From the NCBI GenBank assembly GCA_023548195.1, contig JAJHZJ010000799.1:3805082-3869081 (forward strand): a stretch of DNA of 64,000 bases, read 5' to 3'. Position numbers and translations under genes: made by a program. Source of the stretch: Bettongia penicillata ogilbyi. Lineage: Eukaryota > Chordata > Mammalia > Diprotodontia > Potoroidae. Shown piece by piece: positions 33,374-44,395 of the stretch (positions are counted from its first letter, which is position 1; each line of letters opens with the position of its first letter). The notes beneath the pieces are model-generated. The model was given only the letters and a program-made list of their open reading frames with translations. It ran no database searches and was not told the origin of the DNA.

Positions 33374-35400
33374 CTTTTGTTTCCTCATGGCCTGTTCTAA
33401 TTTCTTCAACTTCTTTTCCTTCTTTTATTGCTATATCTAACATTTCTAGTATTATATTGAATAGCAGTGGTGATAATGAGCATCCTTGCTTCACCCCTGT
33501 CTTAGACTTTTATCTTATCCCCATTACAGATAATACTTACTGAGGGTTTTAGATAGACACTGCTCATTATTTTAAGGAATGCCCCCTTTATTCCTGTGTT
33601 TTTAATAGGAATGTGTACTCTGTTTTGTGGAAAACTTTTTTTTTTGCATCTATTGAGATAATCTATTGGGGTTTTTTTATTATTGATATGGTTAATTATG
33701 TTGATAGTTTTCCTTATATTGGACCAACCCTGCATTCCTGGCATAAATCCCACCTGGCTGTAGTGTGTAAACTTTGTGATATATTGCTGTAATAGCTTTG
33801 CTAATATTTTGCTCAAAATGTTTGCGTCAATATTCATTAGGGAAATTGGATTGTAATTTTCTTTCTCTGTTTTGACTCTTCCTGGTTTAGGTATCAACAC
33901 CATATTTGTTTAATAAAAGGAATTTGGTAGAACTTTTTTTCTTATTTTTTTTCCATAGAGTTTGTGTAGCATTGGAATTAACTATTCTTTCAATGTTTGG
34001 TAGAATTCATCAATGAACCCATCTGACCCTGGGGGTTATTTTCCTAGGGAGTTCGTTAATGGTTTGTTCAAATTCTTTTTCTAAGATGGGGTTATTTAGA
34101 CATTCTATTTCCTGATCTGTTAAGGTAGATAATTTATATTTTTGTAAATATTCATTTATTTCACTCAGATTGTCAGATTTATTGCCATATAATTGAGCAA
34201 GGTATTTCCTAATGATTAACTTCTTCTTTAGCAATGGTGATTTCACTCTTCATTTTTGATACTGAATATTTGGTTTTCTATTTTTTAAGTCAAATTAACC
34301 AGTGGCTTATCTATCTTACTGTTTTTCTTTTTTAAAAAAAATCAGCTCCTAGCTTTATTTATTGGATTAATAGTTTTTTTTTTTAACTTTCAATCTTATT
34401 AATCTCACCTTTGATTTCCAGTTTGGCGCTTAATTGGTGATTTTTAATTTGTTCTTTTCTCTATTTTTTTTAGTTGTGTGCCCAATTCATTGATCTGTTC
34501 TTTTTCCATTAGGCTGATGTAAAAAATTTAGAGGGATAAATTTCCCCCTAATTACTTACTTTAGCTGCATCCCATGAATTTTGTATGTTGTCTCATTGTT
34601 CTTTTATTTGATGAAATTATTGATTGTTTATATGATTTGCTTTTTGATCCACTAATTCTTTAGGATTAGATTATTTAGTTTACAATTTTTAAGTCTAACT
34701 TTTATTGGTCCTGTATTACATATCATTTTTATTGCATTATGATCTGAGAAGAATACATCTAACATTTCTGCTGTTCTTCATTTGATGTTGAGGTTTTTAT
34801 GCCCTATTACATGGTCACTTTTTTATAGGTGCCATGTGCTGCTGGGAAAAAATGTATATTCCTTTCTGTTCCCATTCAGTTTTCTCTAAAGGTCTATCAT
34901 ATCTAACTTTTCTAATATTCTATTTACCTCCTTAGTTTCTTTCTTATTTATTTTTTGGTCATATTTATTGAGTTCTGAGAGGGGACCAGAGAAGTTTCCA
35001 CTAGTATAGTTTTGCTGTCTATTCCTGTAACTCATTTAATTTATCCTTTTAAGAATTTGGATACTATGACACTTGGTGCAAATATGTTTAGTCCTGATAT
35101 TGTTTTATTGTCTATGGTTCCTTTTAGCAAGATCTAGTTTCCTTCCTTATTTCTTTCAATTGGTCTATTTTTGCTTTTGCTTTGAGATCAGAATTGCTAC
35201 CCTTGCTTTTTTTTTTTTTTTACTTCAGTTGAAGCATAATAGATTCTCCAGCCTTTTTCCTTTATTCTGTATGTGTCTCTCTGCTTCAGACATGATTCTT
35301 GTAAACAGCATATTGCAGGATTCTGGTTTTTAATCTAGTCTACTTTCATTTTATGAGAGAGTTCATCCCATTTACACTCAAAGTTATCATTACTACTTGT
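33374..35400 (-). pseudogene. L1-b ORF2 pseudogene, endonuclease to RT
   Basis: Minus-strand pieces in order. Near 35240-35330 is the endonuclease text KNQNPAICCLQESCLKQRDT. Next is [20 protein letters not shown] (34246-34010), the linker. Then [17 protein letters not shown] and [20 protein letters not shown] (33903-33502), RT. Last is GCSLSPLLFNIILEMLDIAI (33494 down), RT palm. It is cut by L1-c before the F-x-D-D motif, which lies at 28430-28456. Several stops and frameshifts; not functional. Confidence 0.85.
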
Positions 35401-35499
35401 ATATTTCCCTCTGGCCTCTTCTTCTTGTTTGTCCTCTCTCTCTCTCCTTTCACTCTTTTCCTCTTCAACAGTGTTTTGTTTCTCTCTGCAACCTCCCCT

Positions 35500-36012
35500 G
35501 ATCTGCCCATTTGCTTAGGCACCCATAGGATTGGCAGTTACCTGGTTGCCTGGGGCTACGCTGAATCACATGGATGTCTGATCACTGGAGGTTGTCTCTT
35601 TGCCTGGGGCTATGCTGAAGCATGTGACTGTTCTTAGAGCTGGAGTCTGCCCATTACTTTGGCTATGCTGAAGCAGGTGAGGAGGGTCAGGGTCCTGGTG
35701 TTGATATTTGCCTGCTCTACCACACTGGGGCTCAGAATCTATTGCTGGTTTGCTGAGGTAGGACTTGCTTCTGGCCTGCCTGTATATTTCCTGTCCTGGA
35801 CTGTTCTGCCCTGTTACCTGAGGAATACAGACCTTTCCTGCCAGTCTTCTTAGTTTCTTGGACTCAATGATTATTTCACCCCATCTTTTTGCTGTTTCTG
35901 CTTTTCCAGGATTTGTTTGGGGGGTGCTATTTTATGGCTGGTTGGAGGTGAATATGGGGAAGTTAGGATGATTTATTGCTTACTCTGCCATCCTGGCTCC
36001 TAGAAATTCTAA
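35500..36012 (-). promoter_or_regulatory. L1/HAL1-type 5' leader at the right edge of the nest
   Basis: Ends, on the minus strand, with ggagccaggatggcagagta, the same 5' terminus as HAL1-1, HAL1-2 and the element at 48877. It adjoins the ORF2 start of L1-b with no ORF1. Because the target duplication of the whole nest abuts it, I assign it to the outer element. Confidence 0.6.
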
Positions 36013-36150
36013 AGGAGACCTGCATTCTTACTCCAGCTCTTTGTACTTACGGGAGCTTGTGCATCAGTTTTCTTTGGTCCCTGGTTTCCTCCTTGACAAA
36101 AAATGAAAATCTTGGACTATATGTCATCTACGGTCTCTTAGCTTTAGATT
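36013..36150 (+). mobile_element. MIR SINE, right half
   Basis: Continues the MIR broken at 19118: aggagacctgcattcttact, ccagctctttgtacttacgg, then gtttcctccttgacaaaaaa and ttggactatatg. Confidence 0.75.
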
Positions 36151-36154
36151 CCAT

Positions 36155-36970
36155 TAAAGTGATTTTGGGAAAAGTAACTAAAACTTTGGTGTAGGCAAGT
36201 CTTCCCAGGTCTTGCCCAACTAAAATCAATCAAAGGTGTCAATGATTATCTTGCCATTCTCATATCAGTGGAGAGGGGAGGAGGAAAAGCATGGTGGAAA
36301 TCACCTCTGTTCTCTGCGTCAATAAATCTTTTTAGCCTTTTTAGCCTATTTCTTTGTAAGTCCTATGCATAAGAAACCAGATCCAGAGATAGGGGAAGGA
36401 ATAGTATACGATCTTAATTTCAATCTAATGAATAAGCATTAACAACAGAAACAATAATAATGAACACAAACTTTTCCATTTTCCCCTTTTACCAAGAGAA
36501 TTTCAATAGAGAGGAACATACAAACCAACTCATTTATCTGTTTTTCCAAAATTCCTTTTGCTTTATTTCTCATAGAGTCTAAGATTCTTTTCACTTTCCT
36601 TTTGTTCTTGGAGGAACTTGATTCCATAGCTGCATTCCCCAGCATTGTCTCCACTCTCCCAACCTATATACATACCTCCAAGGTTAATGACGGCTTTTAT
36701 CACTTTTCCTTAATCCAAAATTAGTCCTTCATAAACTTACATTTTGCCTGGCCCTTGGACTCTAGTTTCATTTATTTTGAGATTTGATTCTGGGTAAACC
36801 CAGTGTGGTAGACCTGAAAGACACAAATCAGAGACATTCTTCATGCTAGTTTCCATACAATTCTCTAAATCTCTAAGGAGGAAATAATATGACCCAGGAA
36901 TCCAACTGGGCCTGGAGCCATCATCATGATGATTGTATCATCACTTGGCATGGTCTGATCCAGTGCTTCC
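36155..36970. other. Unassigned DNA
   Basis: No exon or repeat recognised. Confidence 0.45.
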
Positions 36971-36974
36971 TCTC

Positions 36975-37330
36975 TGTCCCTCAAATCATTCAACAAGCCA
37001 ACAAGCCCTGCGCTGTGTGCTGGAGACACAAGACCAAAAACAGAGCCTGCCCTCAAGACCTAAATAATTAGGTATATACAGTGTACATTGAGTATATGGA
37101 AGGCAGTGTGAGAGGGGAAGGCATTAGCAGCTGGGAACCTTGGGAATGTACTAGACTGAGAAGAAAGGAGGTGGTGCCACTAACATGAGGAGGGATAAGT
37201 AGGACAGGAATCTAGTCGAGAGCAATAGAATGTTTCTCTTGCTTCGTGTGGCAAGGCCCCAGCTGAGATTAAATAATGTACATTTTAGTGGGCCCAGTCA
37301 GAATGGAAATAAAGGAAGGAGACAGTAGGT
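36975..37330 (+). mobile_element. CR1/L3-like ancient repeat, diverged
   Basis: Text caacaagccctgcgctgtgt, gctggagacacaagaccaaa and gagcctgccctcaagaccta follows the pattern of the repeat at 40790. Confidence 0.45.
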
Positions 37331-37334
37331 AGAA

Positions 37335-38070
37335 GTAACTCAGGGTTGTTAGCTTGGTAACAGCTGAAAGAGATGAAAGATTCAAGAGTAAAGGACAGTG
37401 GTTGAGTGGAGCTGGTTTACCGAGAAGTCAATTTAGAGAAGGGAGGAGAGTATAGATGATGCAGCTTTGATGGACTGAGAATGAACAGAGGGGTGATGGG
37501 AAGAGGAAGGACAGGTTTAGGGATCTTATGTCATGGAGAAAGATGAAATTATGATTAAAGAAATTTCATAGTTTATGAGCAAGGAAGAACTTCAAGAATA
37601 TGACTACCTCTGTGTGTAGCAGAGATGGAGTGATGGAGTAGGTCACAGGAACTGAATAGACTAAAAAATTGAGAAATTAGCTTATTTTTGAGGCAAAGAT
37701 ATGGGTAGAAAAAAAAAATACCAGGAACCAGGCACTAACCTCATTGTAGTCTGAATCATGGAAGCAATTGCATAGATGAAAAAAAAAACTAACAAAAACC
37801 AAAATGTTAGTTTAAGGAAGGAAGCTTATTGTCTGATGGTGGGTGTTTTGACATATACTGAAAAGTGCAAAATTAGCCTGGGGAGCAATTGACAACAGCC
37901 AGGTTCTGGATTGGGTGAGTAGTTTTATCCCACCCCTGATTGGATCAAAGGAAGAATGAAAGAGCGACAGCACTGGATACTATACTTCTTGGTTCAGATC
38001 TTCAAATTTGTGTGCTTGCAAAGTATCCACACACATGGACATCTACAAGCATGCATGTGCATGCACAAAC
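37335..38070. other. Unassigned purine-rich DNA
   Basis: G/A-rich with no exon recognised. It may be further decayed CR1/L3-like sequence, but I cannot support that. Confidence 0.4.
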
Positions 38071-38079
38071 ACAAAAGTG

Positions 38080-38158
38080 TATATATGTGTGTGCGTGTGT
38101 GTGTGTATGTGTGTGTGTATGTATATGTATTTATCTATTTATCTATCTATCTATTTTA
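38080..38158. repeat. (GT)n-(ATCT)n compound microsatellite
   Basis: GTGT/ATGT run followed by tatctatttatctatctatc. Confidence 0.92.
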
Positions 38159-38164
38159 CTAATG

Positions 38165-38940
38165 TACTCCTCTTTATAGTTGTTTTGGAAGCAAATCTTG
38201 GGTTTCCTACACTATGTGTAATGTGTCAGTAGGCTCTCAAAATGTGAAATGACTAAATATAAGGCCAGGGATGGTTTGTATGCCAATTCTATGTAAGACA
38301 ACATAGCCCAAATGCAGAGAGTCTTATGACAAAGTTGATCCACAGGTGGTTTTGTTTATTTGTCCATTTTCTTTTGGGGAATGTTTTTTAACACATCAAC
38401 TCATGACATTGGCTTGGAAGAATTGGAAGAATTTGAGTCTGCATTGACTGAAGGGATGTCTGCACAGAAGACGTCGGTGCTAAAACAAAGGTAAACTCAA
38501 TTTAGACAACCATGCTTGAATTAAAAAGGCTGGTGGAAACATATGTTGTCCTAGGCACATGTGAAAATGAGGCCAGATTGGTTGCCCTGGATTTGATTCA
38601 CAGCTTAATTCAATAACATTGTCACTAATTGAGAATCAGGAAATTACTTGCCTAATACAGATTCTATTCCCAACCCAACTAATTCATTGGGAAACTTGAC
38701 TCATCCTAGTCAAGCCTCTGATTGGAACTGAACATACTACAGACAGCATGTAACTGTTCTGAAATTTAGAGGCTTTATTTTGTGGCATCCTGGGGAAGAA
38801 GATTAATTAGAGTCCTTCCCCTTGCCATCACCCATTCCCTCCAAGCCAACTTTAATCTTTTTAGCATACAAGGCCTCCCATTCCCTTTATGGAGTTTGGA
38901 TTATGAGTCAACAAAGGAAAGGCCTGAAATAATATTAATA
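38165..38940. other. Unassigned DNA
   Basis: No exon or repeat recognised. Confidence 0.45.
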
Positions 38941-38944
38941 ATGA

Positions 38945-39078
38945 CAGTAATAGTGCTGTCTATATAGGACCTTAAAGTTTGTAGAGCACTTTGCCTACTC
39001 GGTTCTTGTGATGCTTTGTGGTAGGTCCTAGAGGTAGTCTCATCCCCATATCAGATGAGGAAACTGGGGCAGGGTGTA
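38945..39078 (-). mobile_element. MIR SINE, one half (split by a SINE)
   Basis: Minus-strand MIR: ggaccttaaagtttgtagag, then agatgaggaaactggggcag. The head resumes at 39340-39410 (gccggagtcaaacctaggtc). Confidence 0.7.
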
Positions 39079-39079
39079 G

Positions 39080-39295
39080 GTGGGTGCCTCTAGGTGGAGC
39101 ACTGGACCTCTTCCACTTGAGCCTCATTGGGCAAGTCACTTGAACTTTGTTTGCCTCAGTTTCCTTATATGTAAAATGGGGATATTCATTTTGCCCACCC
39201 CCCAGTTTTGTTGAGAGGATAAAAATGAGACCTTTGTAAAATGCTTTGCAAACCTTCAAGTTCTCTTTAAATGCTAGCTTGCAAGTCACCTTTCT
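39080..39295 (+). mobile_element. tRNA-headed SINE inserted in a MIR
   Basis: Head gggtgcctctaggtggagca, CORE attgggcaagtcacttgaac, tail ttgcctcagtttccttatat, aatggggatattc, and aaaatgctttgcaaacct. Plus strand. Confidence 0.75.
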
Positions 39296-39339
39296 GGCAT
39301 CATTGATCCCTTTTGAGAAGGCAGGACAAACCACAAGAA

Positions 39340-39415
39340 GAAATGCTCACTATTATTAAGTGTCACTAATAAGTGTCAAGAGGCCGGAGTCAAACCTAGG
39401 TCTATATGAATGTGT
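39340..39415 (-). mobile_element. MIR SINE, other half
   Basis: aggccggagtcaaacctagg matches the minus-strand MIR head that is missing at 39078. Confidence 0.5.
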
Positions 39416-39419
39416 TAAG

Positions 39420-39855
39420 GACTGGAACAACTATTAGTGCTGTGGTTTTCTGAGGGAATGGGAGTGGCAGAGGCAACTTCTCCTTGTCCTAAGAAAATCA
39501 GAGAAAACTTTTTGGAAGAGATGTGAACAAGGAGAGAAGGGGAAGGTGATGATTATCTGGCAAAGGAATGAATGAGATAGGTTCTCCCCAGACAAAACAA
39601 AGCTGATTGGACTGATTCCAAAGAATTTGCAGCTTCATGTAAAAGGGGTTTACAAACTACACTTGCTGCCTGTGTCAAAAGACCTAGACTGTCCAAATCC
39701 TTGGCTCCTAAATCCTTATACCTTCCTATTCTCTCTCCATGACTTTGAGCTGGCTGACCCCTCTTGCCTTAAAGACTCTGCCCCCTCCCCTCTTCCTCTT
39801 AGTTTTCTTGGCTCTCTTGGCAAGAGATGGCATCTTCTCTTAATACTTGTACCTT
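39420..39855. other. Unassigned DNA, possibly old L2
   Basis: No exon. A faint L2-like order (ctccatgactttgagctggc and later text) precedes the clear tail at 39860. Confidence 0.35.
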
Positions 39856-39859
39856 TTGA

Positions 39860-40046
39860 GATGATCTCATATTTAATATATTTACAAGAATGTATCTTGT
39901 ATGTGCATTGCTATTTGCATATCATCTTCCTCGTTAGAATATTGAGTCCTTTGAGAGCAACTACAGATTTGTTTGTTTGGTTGTTTTTTTTTTTTGTCTT
40001 TGTATACCCAGTAGCTGGCACTTAGTAATACATACTTACTGAGTGA
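39860..40046 (+). mobile_element. L2/MIR3-type 3' end fragment
   Basis: gttagaatattgagtccttt, ttgtctttgtatacccagta, gctggcacttagtaatacat; the closing phrase is a diverged L2 terminus. Confidence 0.65.
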
Positions 40047-40049
40047 CTT

Positions 40050-40785
40050 GGGAAGATGGCAGCCCAAGGACTGTGCTGGGGAGAAAGGGTCAATTTCTTC
40101 TATGGCAGAACAAACAGACCAAGAAGACTTTATGGTCCCCTTTGAAGACCAACTATTCCTCCAGCATCTTCACTTTACTGGCTCTTGGCTTAATCTCCAT
40201 GACCCTAATTCTTTATTATCCACCCTTCATTTTCATGGGAAGAGACTCTTTCCCCTCTAGAACAAGCACCCTTCCCACCAGCTGTTTTGAATCTCCTTTC
40301 TCTAATTAAGAACAGCTCTTCCTGGGGGAAGGGATGGCAGAACCAGAGTGAAGAAACATACCCTTCAGCCCTTTCCCACTCTTCCATTCCTTTCTTTCCC
40401 TTCTCTCCCCTAGGCAGATTAGCTCTCCATTTCCAAATGACCTGATGGGGAAGGCAGATCATCAGGCCTCATCATTGGCTTCTTGACTGTGGGACACTGG
40501 GTCCCATCCTCTACAATCCCAGAATCTCTTCTTCACCTCTGTCCCAGAACCTCTCTGGGAAACAACTGGTATATCACCCTAAACAAAAGCCAGCCTCTTT
40601 CAGAGGGGCTTAACTGCCTAAAACGAGACTGGTTTCCCTAAAGAGCACTCAAGTTACTGAATTAAGAAAACAAACAAAAACAAGTCCCTAGCTGTCCTTT
40701 CCTGTCTGAAGTCCTAAGACCATTCAGACAATCAAAGTTCACTTTGTCCTATTTGTCCTGTTTCAGATGTTTGGTCTAAGAAGGC
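40050..40785. other. Unassigned DNA
   Basis: No exon or repeat recognised. Confidence 0.45.
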
Positions 40786-40789
40786 ACCA

Positions 40790-41470
40790 ATATAACCAGT
40801 CAAAAAGCTCTCTTAAGCACCTATGCACTGGTCCTTGTGTTAAGCTCTAAAGATAAAAAGAAGTCCCCTGCCCCTAAAAAAAGTCCCTGTCCTCAAGGAA
40901 TCATAGTCCAACAGGGGAGAAAATACGCAAACAACTATGTACAAGCAAACTATGCACCAGATAAACTGGAGATAATTCATAGAGGGAAAGCTCTAGCATT
41001 GAGGGGGATGGGGAAAGAAGAAGGTAGTACCTTAGCTGAGACTTGAAGAAAGCCATGAGGTGAGGATGAGGAAGGAGAGGGAAGGCATAAGGGATAACCA
41101 GTAAAAATGCCAGAATCTCCAGAGATGGAGTGTCAAGTGTGAGGAACAAGGAGGCCTATGCTGGATTACGGAGTAAGGAGGATAGACATGGTGGAGGAGG
41201 AGTAAGCTATAAGAAGTCTAGGAAGGTGGGAAGGTGTCAGAGGACTTTATATTTGCTCCTGGAAGTAATAGGGAGCCACTGAGGTCTATTGAGTAGGGGG
41301 TGTCATAGTCAGACGCGAGCTTAAGAGAGACCAGTTTGACAGCTGAGTACAGTTGAGAAGATGGAACGAATGGGAAGAGACTTGAGGTAGGGAGGAATGC
41401 CACCAGCAGGCTGTTGGAATGGTGCAGGTGTGAAATGTGATCAGGACCTGTACCCCAGTAGCACAGAGCC
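40790..41470 (+). mobile_element. CR1/L3-like ancient repeat, longest copy
   Basis: Retains a long collinear order: gcacctatgcactggtcctt, gtccctgtcctcaaggaatc, ataaactggagataattcat, ggagtgtcaagtgtgaggaa, taatagggagccactgaggt, ctattgagtagggggtgtca, gaggctgttg-like aggctgttggaatggtgcag. This is an old, widespread mammalian repeat. I class it with CR1/L3 tentatively. No coding capacity. Confidence 0.65.
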
Positions 41471-41559
41471 ATTTATCCATTTGTTTTAAATTTCAATAAA
41501 ACCAATTCAGTTGTGTCTAATAAACTTTTTGTTAAAATTGGCTTCCTTCTCCCCAGAGC

Positions 41560-41715
41560 CACAGAATGCTGAAACTGGAAGGATCTTACAGGTCTTCCAT
41601 TCCAACCCCTTTATTTTACAGAAGAGGTAACTGAGGTTGAGGGGGGTGAAGCAACAGAGCCAAAGTCTCCAAACTCTGACTGCAGACTTCTTCTATGACA
41701 CTATATAGTCTTATC
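41560..41715 (-). mobile_element. MIR SINE fragment
   Basis: Minus strand: gaaactggaaggatcttaca, attttacagaagaggtaact, then gagccaaagtctccaaactc. Confidence 0.65.
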
Positions 41716-41789
41716 TTAGAACCTGGATATTTACTGAACATTTATTTTCTTTGTTTCTTGTCCTGTCCACAGGCACTGTTCTGTAGCAT

Positions 41790-41970
41790 CAAAGAAGCCA
41801 CAGCTGAATTGAACCTTTGAGGTCAACTAGTTGATCAAGCTCATTTTACAAATGAAGAATCTGAAGGCTGAGGGTAGAAAATGACTTATCTAAGGTCACA
41901 TAGGTAGTAAGTCACAGAACTGAGATTTGAACCTTGGTCCTTTGACTTCAAATTTGGTTCTCTTTCTACC
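41790..41970 (-). mobile_element. MIR SINE
   Basis: Minus strand: attttacaaatgaagaatct, aaggtcacataggtagtaag, gagatttgaaccttggtcct, ttctctttctaccatagtat. Confidence 0.8.
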
Positions 41971-42004
41971 ATAGTATATTATTCCAATTACATCAGATAA
42001 TTGA

Positions 42005-42252
42005 CATAGTGAAACAATGATTAAAAAGCACCTACTGTGAGCCAGTCACAAATATTACCTCATTTCATCCTCATAACAACCCTGGGAGTAGGTGCTCTTA
42101 TTATTCCTGTTTAGCAGTTGGGAAAACTAGGAAAGACAGTGGTTAATGACTTGCCCAGGACACCACAAATAGTGTCTTAGTAAGGTCAGATTTGAATTTA
42201 GCTCTTCCCAGCTCCAGGCTTAGTGCTCTATCCACTGCATCCCCTAGCTACC
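42005..42252 (-). mobile_element. MIR SINE, near full length
   Basis: Minus strand: cctactgtgagccagtcaca, attacctcatttcatcctca, gttgggaaaactaggaaaga, tgacttgcccaggacaccac, tttgaatttagctcttccca. Confidence 0.8.
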
Positions 42253-42257
42253 TCTAA

Positions 42258-42375
42258 TTAGAAAGATATTGGGGCATCTAGGTGGTGCAGTGAGTAGAGT
42301 ACTGGCCCTTGAGTCAGGAGGACCTGTATTCAAATCTGACCATAGATGCTCAGTAGCTTTGTGACCCTGGGCAAG
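42258..42375 (+). mobile_element. tRNA-headed CORE-SINE, 5' part
   Basis: Head tggggcatctaggtggtgca and gtgagtagagtactggccct, then gtcaggaggacctgtattca and tgtgaccctgggcaagt. The tail is replaced by another SINE from 42380. Confidence 0.8.
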
Positions 42376-42379
42376 TGTC

Positions 42380-42622
42380 CAAGGTATGGATAGCAGGTCC
42401 AGTGGCAAGACAAGACAAGTCAAGATAACTGGTGATGGACTGGAATGTAGTGGATGACCTTGGCATCTTCATTGTCTGACCAAGCTCTAAGCACTCCATG
42501 GAGCCTACTTTAGCCACCTTCATGGCCGCTGGAACAAATTGTTCTCATCTGACCATTTCACCATAGGAGTCTTTACACTCTTGGGATAGACACCCTACTA
42601 ACTCAATGAGGGGTCTGAGGTC
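42380..42622 (-). mobile_element. RTE-tailed SINE fragment
   Basis: gcaggtccagtggcaagaca, ataactggtgatggactgga and gtagtggatgaccttggc follow the order seen in the minus-strand SINE at 49577 (cagtggccagatataaatca, atgtaatgggggaccttga). Confidence 0.55.
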
Positions 42623-42624
42623 TG

Positions 42625-42718
42625 CTGATTACCCTCAATGACACATAGGTAGCTAGTAGCAACAATATTTGAGCCTAGATTCTCTGATCCCAAACCCAAT
42701 TCTCTGCATAGTACAAAA
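42625..42718 (-). mobile_element. MIR SINE fragment
   Basis: cacataggtagctagtagca, tttgagcctagattctctga, ccaattctctgcatagta; minus-strand MIR head. Confidence 0.6.
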
Positions 42719-42719
42719 A

Positions 42720-43870
42720 GTCAGTTTTACTGCAGGCTTGATGCTGGAACTGCCTGGAACCTAGAGCTCAAGGGATGTTTTCTATTTGGTGTCTTCCATA
42801 TCTCTATGAACGAGCTTAGCTAGCCCAGTGGACCGGGGAGCGGGGCACATAGACAGCTGTCACTAAATCCCACAGTTTATAAGGGGGTGAACAACCATAG
42901 ACTTGGCAAACTACCCTGGAAAGGTCGCCGACCCCTGCTCTCTCAGGCACCCTCCCTTGTAATACTCTCACGACACTCCTCATGGGCTAAGGGAGCACAT
43001 CTGTTTAGGGTTTATTTAGCACCTGTTAGATGCATTGGCTATGCTTCGTCATTTGGTTATGGAAAATGTGCACATCATCAAAAAGTGTCATCCAAATCCT
43101 CTTCCCGTCTAGCTCTGTGTCTGTTCCCTCTAGGGCCCTGCTAGGCTCAATGGCATCCAGGTCTTCTTTCCTATCCCACAAAGAGCCTCAGGCAATCTCT
43201 GCTTCTTGATTTGAAAGCCCATCCAATGAATAGCAGTGGAATGATCTGCCAGTCTATTCTTTAAGCTGTGTCTTTCTTACAGACAATGGTGGAACAGCTG
43301 GGCTGAGGGGTAGCAGCTGGGACTACAAATTCCAGAGGCTAGCAAGAGGCCAACCCTAGCTCCTAGGGGGGAAAGTAATCTCCTGACTTAAAACTGAAGA
43401 GACCTCAAAGGAGCAGAACAAGAGAAGATCATGGAGGAATTTGCCAGAAGCAAATTTCCTAAGATGCTTCTCAATGTTTTTCATATTCAGTCTCAATATT
43501 TTTTTTACACTCACCCTTCCCCTAAAACCTCATGTCCATTGTCAGCAAATTCCCTACAACTGCTCTTTTAGATGAAGAGAGATGGATGAATGACTGAACT
43601 CCTAAAATAATGCCCAAATATTATTTAGTCCATTCTGGAAGAGGGAAATAATGAATGGGGGTCAAGAATGGGGTTCAAGAATGAAACGATACAAGTCTGT
43701 TTAAAAAACAAAAGCACTCTATGGATTGGTCACAAGAAAACGAGCTGGCATCCCAGGTAACCCCACAGACACTTTCTCTTACATAGTGGAAATTTACAGT
43801 GTTTAAGGAAAGGAAGCAATATGCAGCCAGGATCAACTCTGCACCTGGATATGGGTAATACTTACCTAGA
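42720..43870. other. Unassigned DNA
   Basis: No exon or repeat recognised. The 85-residue frame at 42887-43144 (plus) has no recognisable domain. Confidence 0.45.
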
Positions 43871-43872
43871 GC

Positions 43873-44064
43873 TGGGGATTCTTAACCATTTTACTTATTG
43901 TGGATACCTCTAAAAGTCTGGTATAGCCTATAGACCTCTTCTCAAAATCAAGTATTTTTAAATACATATGGAAAATAAAATACACAAATTCAAAGGAAAC
44001 CGATTATGTCAAAATAGTTCTAAAAGTATGAAGAAATTTGCAGACCCCAGGTAAAGAACCCCTG
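43873..44064 (-). mobile_element. hAT-like MITE, ttcttaacc family, copy C
   Basis: Ends ggggattcttaacc and ggtaaagaacccctg are inverted copies of each other. The interior (aaataaaatacacaaattca, aaggaaaccgattatgtcaa) matches the other copies in reverse orientation. The best-preserved ends in the window. Confidence 0.8.
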
Positions 44065-44084
44065 ATCAAGAAGGATACTTAACT

Positions 44085-44245
44085 ATAGTTTACCTCTATT
44101 TCCTCATCCGTCATCATTATCTGGGGATAATAATATCACCTACCTCCAAGGGCTGTTGTGAGGATTAAAGGAGATAATTTATATAAAACATTTTGCAAAC
44201 CTTAAAACATCATATAAATGCTAGTTATTATTATTGCTATTACTT
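44085..44245 (+). mobile_element. MIR SINE 3' part
   Basis: tttacctctatttcctcatc, ggggataataatatcaccta, gttgtgaggattaaaggaga, then cattttgcaaaccttaaaac. Confidence 0.75.
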
Positions 44246-44395
44246 ATTATTATTATATTCACATACCCATGGATGTTCCTGCTAAAAGTCTGAAATTCTT
44301 TTATTGAGAATTCATCCGTTTGGATTATAACCTTGTATCACCATAAATATACCTATTTCAGTATAAATGACTCTGGAAGAAATAATACACTTGGC

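Larger units (their letters stand above)
27055..35500 (-). mobile_element. L1-b, split L1 (27055-28456 and 33369-35500)
   Basis: Minus-strand L1. The left part holds the 3' UTR (attttgagttccaaaatttt) and ORF2 C-terminus and stops at ctgtaaagagtgata (28456). The right part resumes at tgatacttttgtttcctc (33369) exactly where L1-a shows the same text uninterrupted (22700-22735). An internal deletion of about 620 bp relative to L1-a lies near 28360. ORF2 extends up to its endonuclease N-terminus near 35400, but no ORF1 follows. The sequence passes instead into a 5' leader that may belong to the outer element. Confidence 0.8.
19119..36012 (-). mobile_element. Nested L1/HAL1 insertion cluster (outer element)
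   Basis: About 16.9 kb bounded by aggagacctgcattttta (19101-19118) and aggagacctgcattctta (36013-36030), an 18-bp duplication with one mismatch. The left edge is a T-rich 3' end of a minus-strand element; the right edge is an L1-type 5' end (complement of ctctgccatcctggctcc). So the outermost insertion was one minus-strand L1-machinery element, and later elements landed inside it. Only its 3' part (19119-20658) and 5' leader (about 35500-36012) can be assigned. The middle is occupied or lost. Confidence 0.75.

Noticed and set aside
39627..40025. 132-residue hydrophobic plus frame that could suggest a membrane protein
   Set aside because: It overlaps an L2/MIR3-type tail and a T-rich run; the hydrophobicity comes from T-rich codons.
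42258..42375. tRNA-like sequence
   Set aside because: It is the tRNA-derived head of a SINE, diverged and followed by the CORE domain, not a functional tRNA gene. The same applies to the heads at 12100, 39080, 50183 and 60825.
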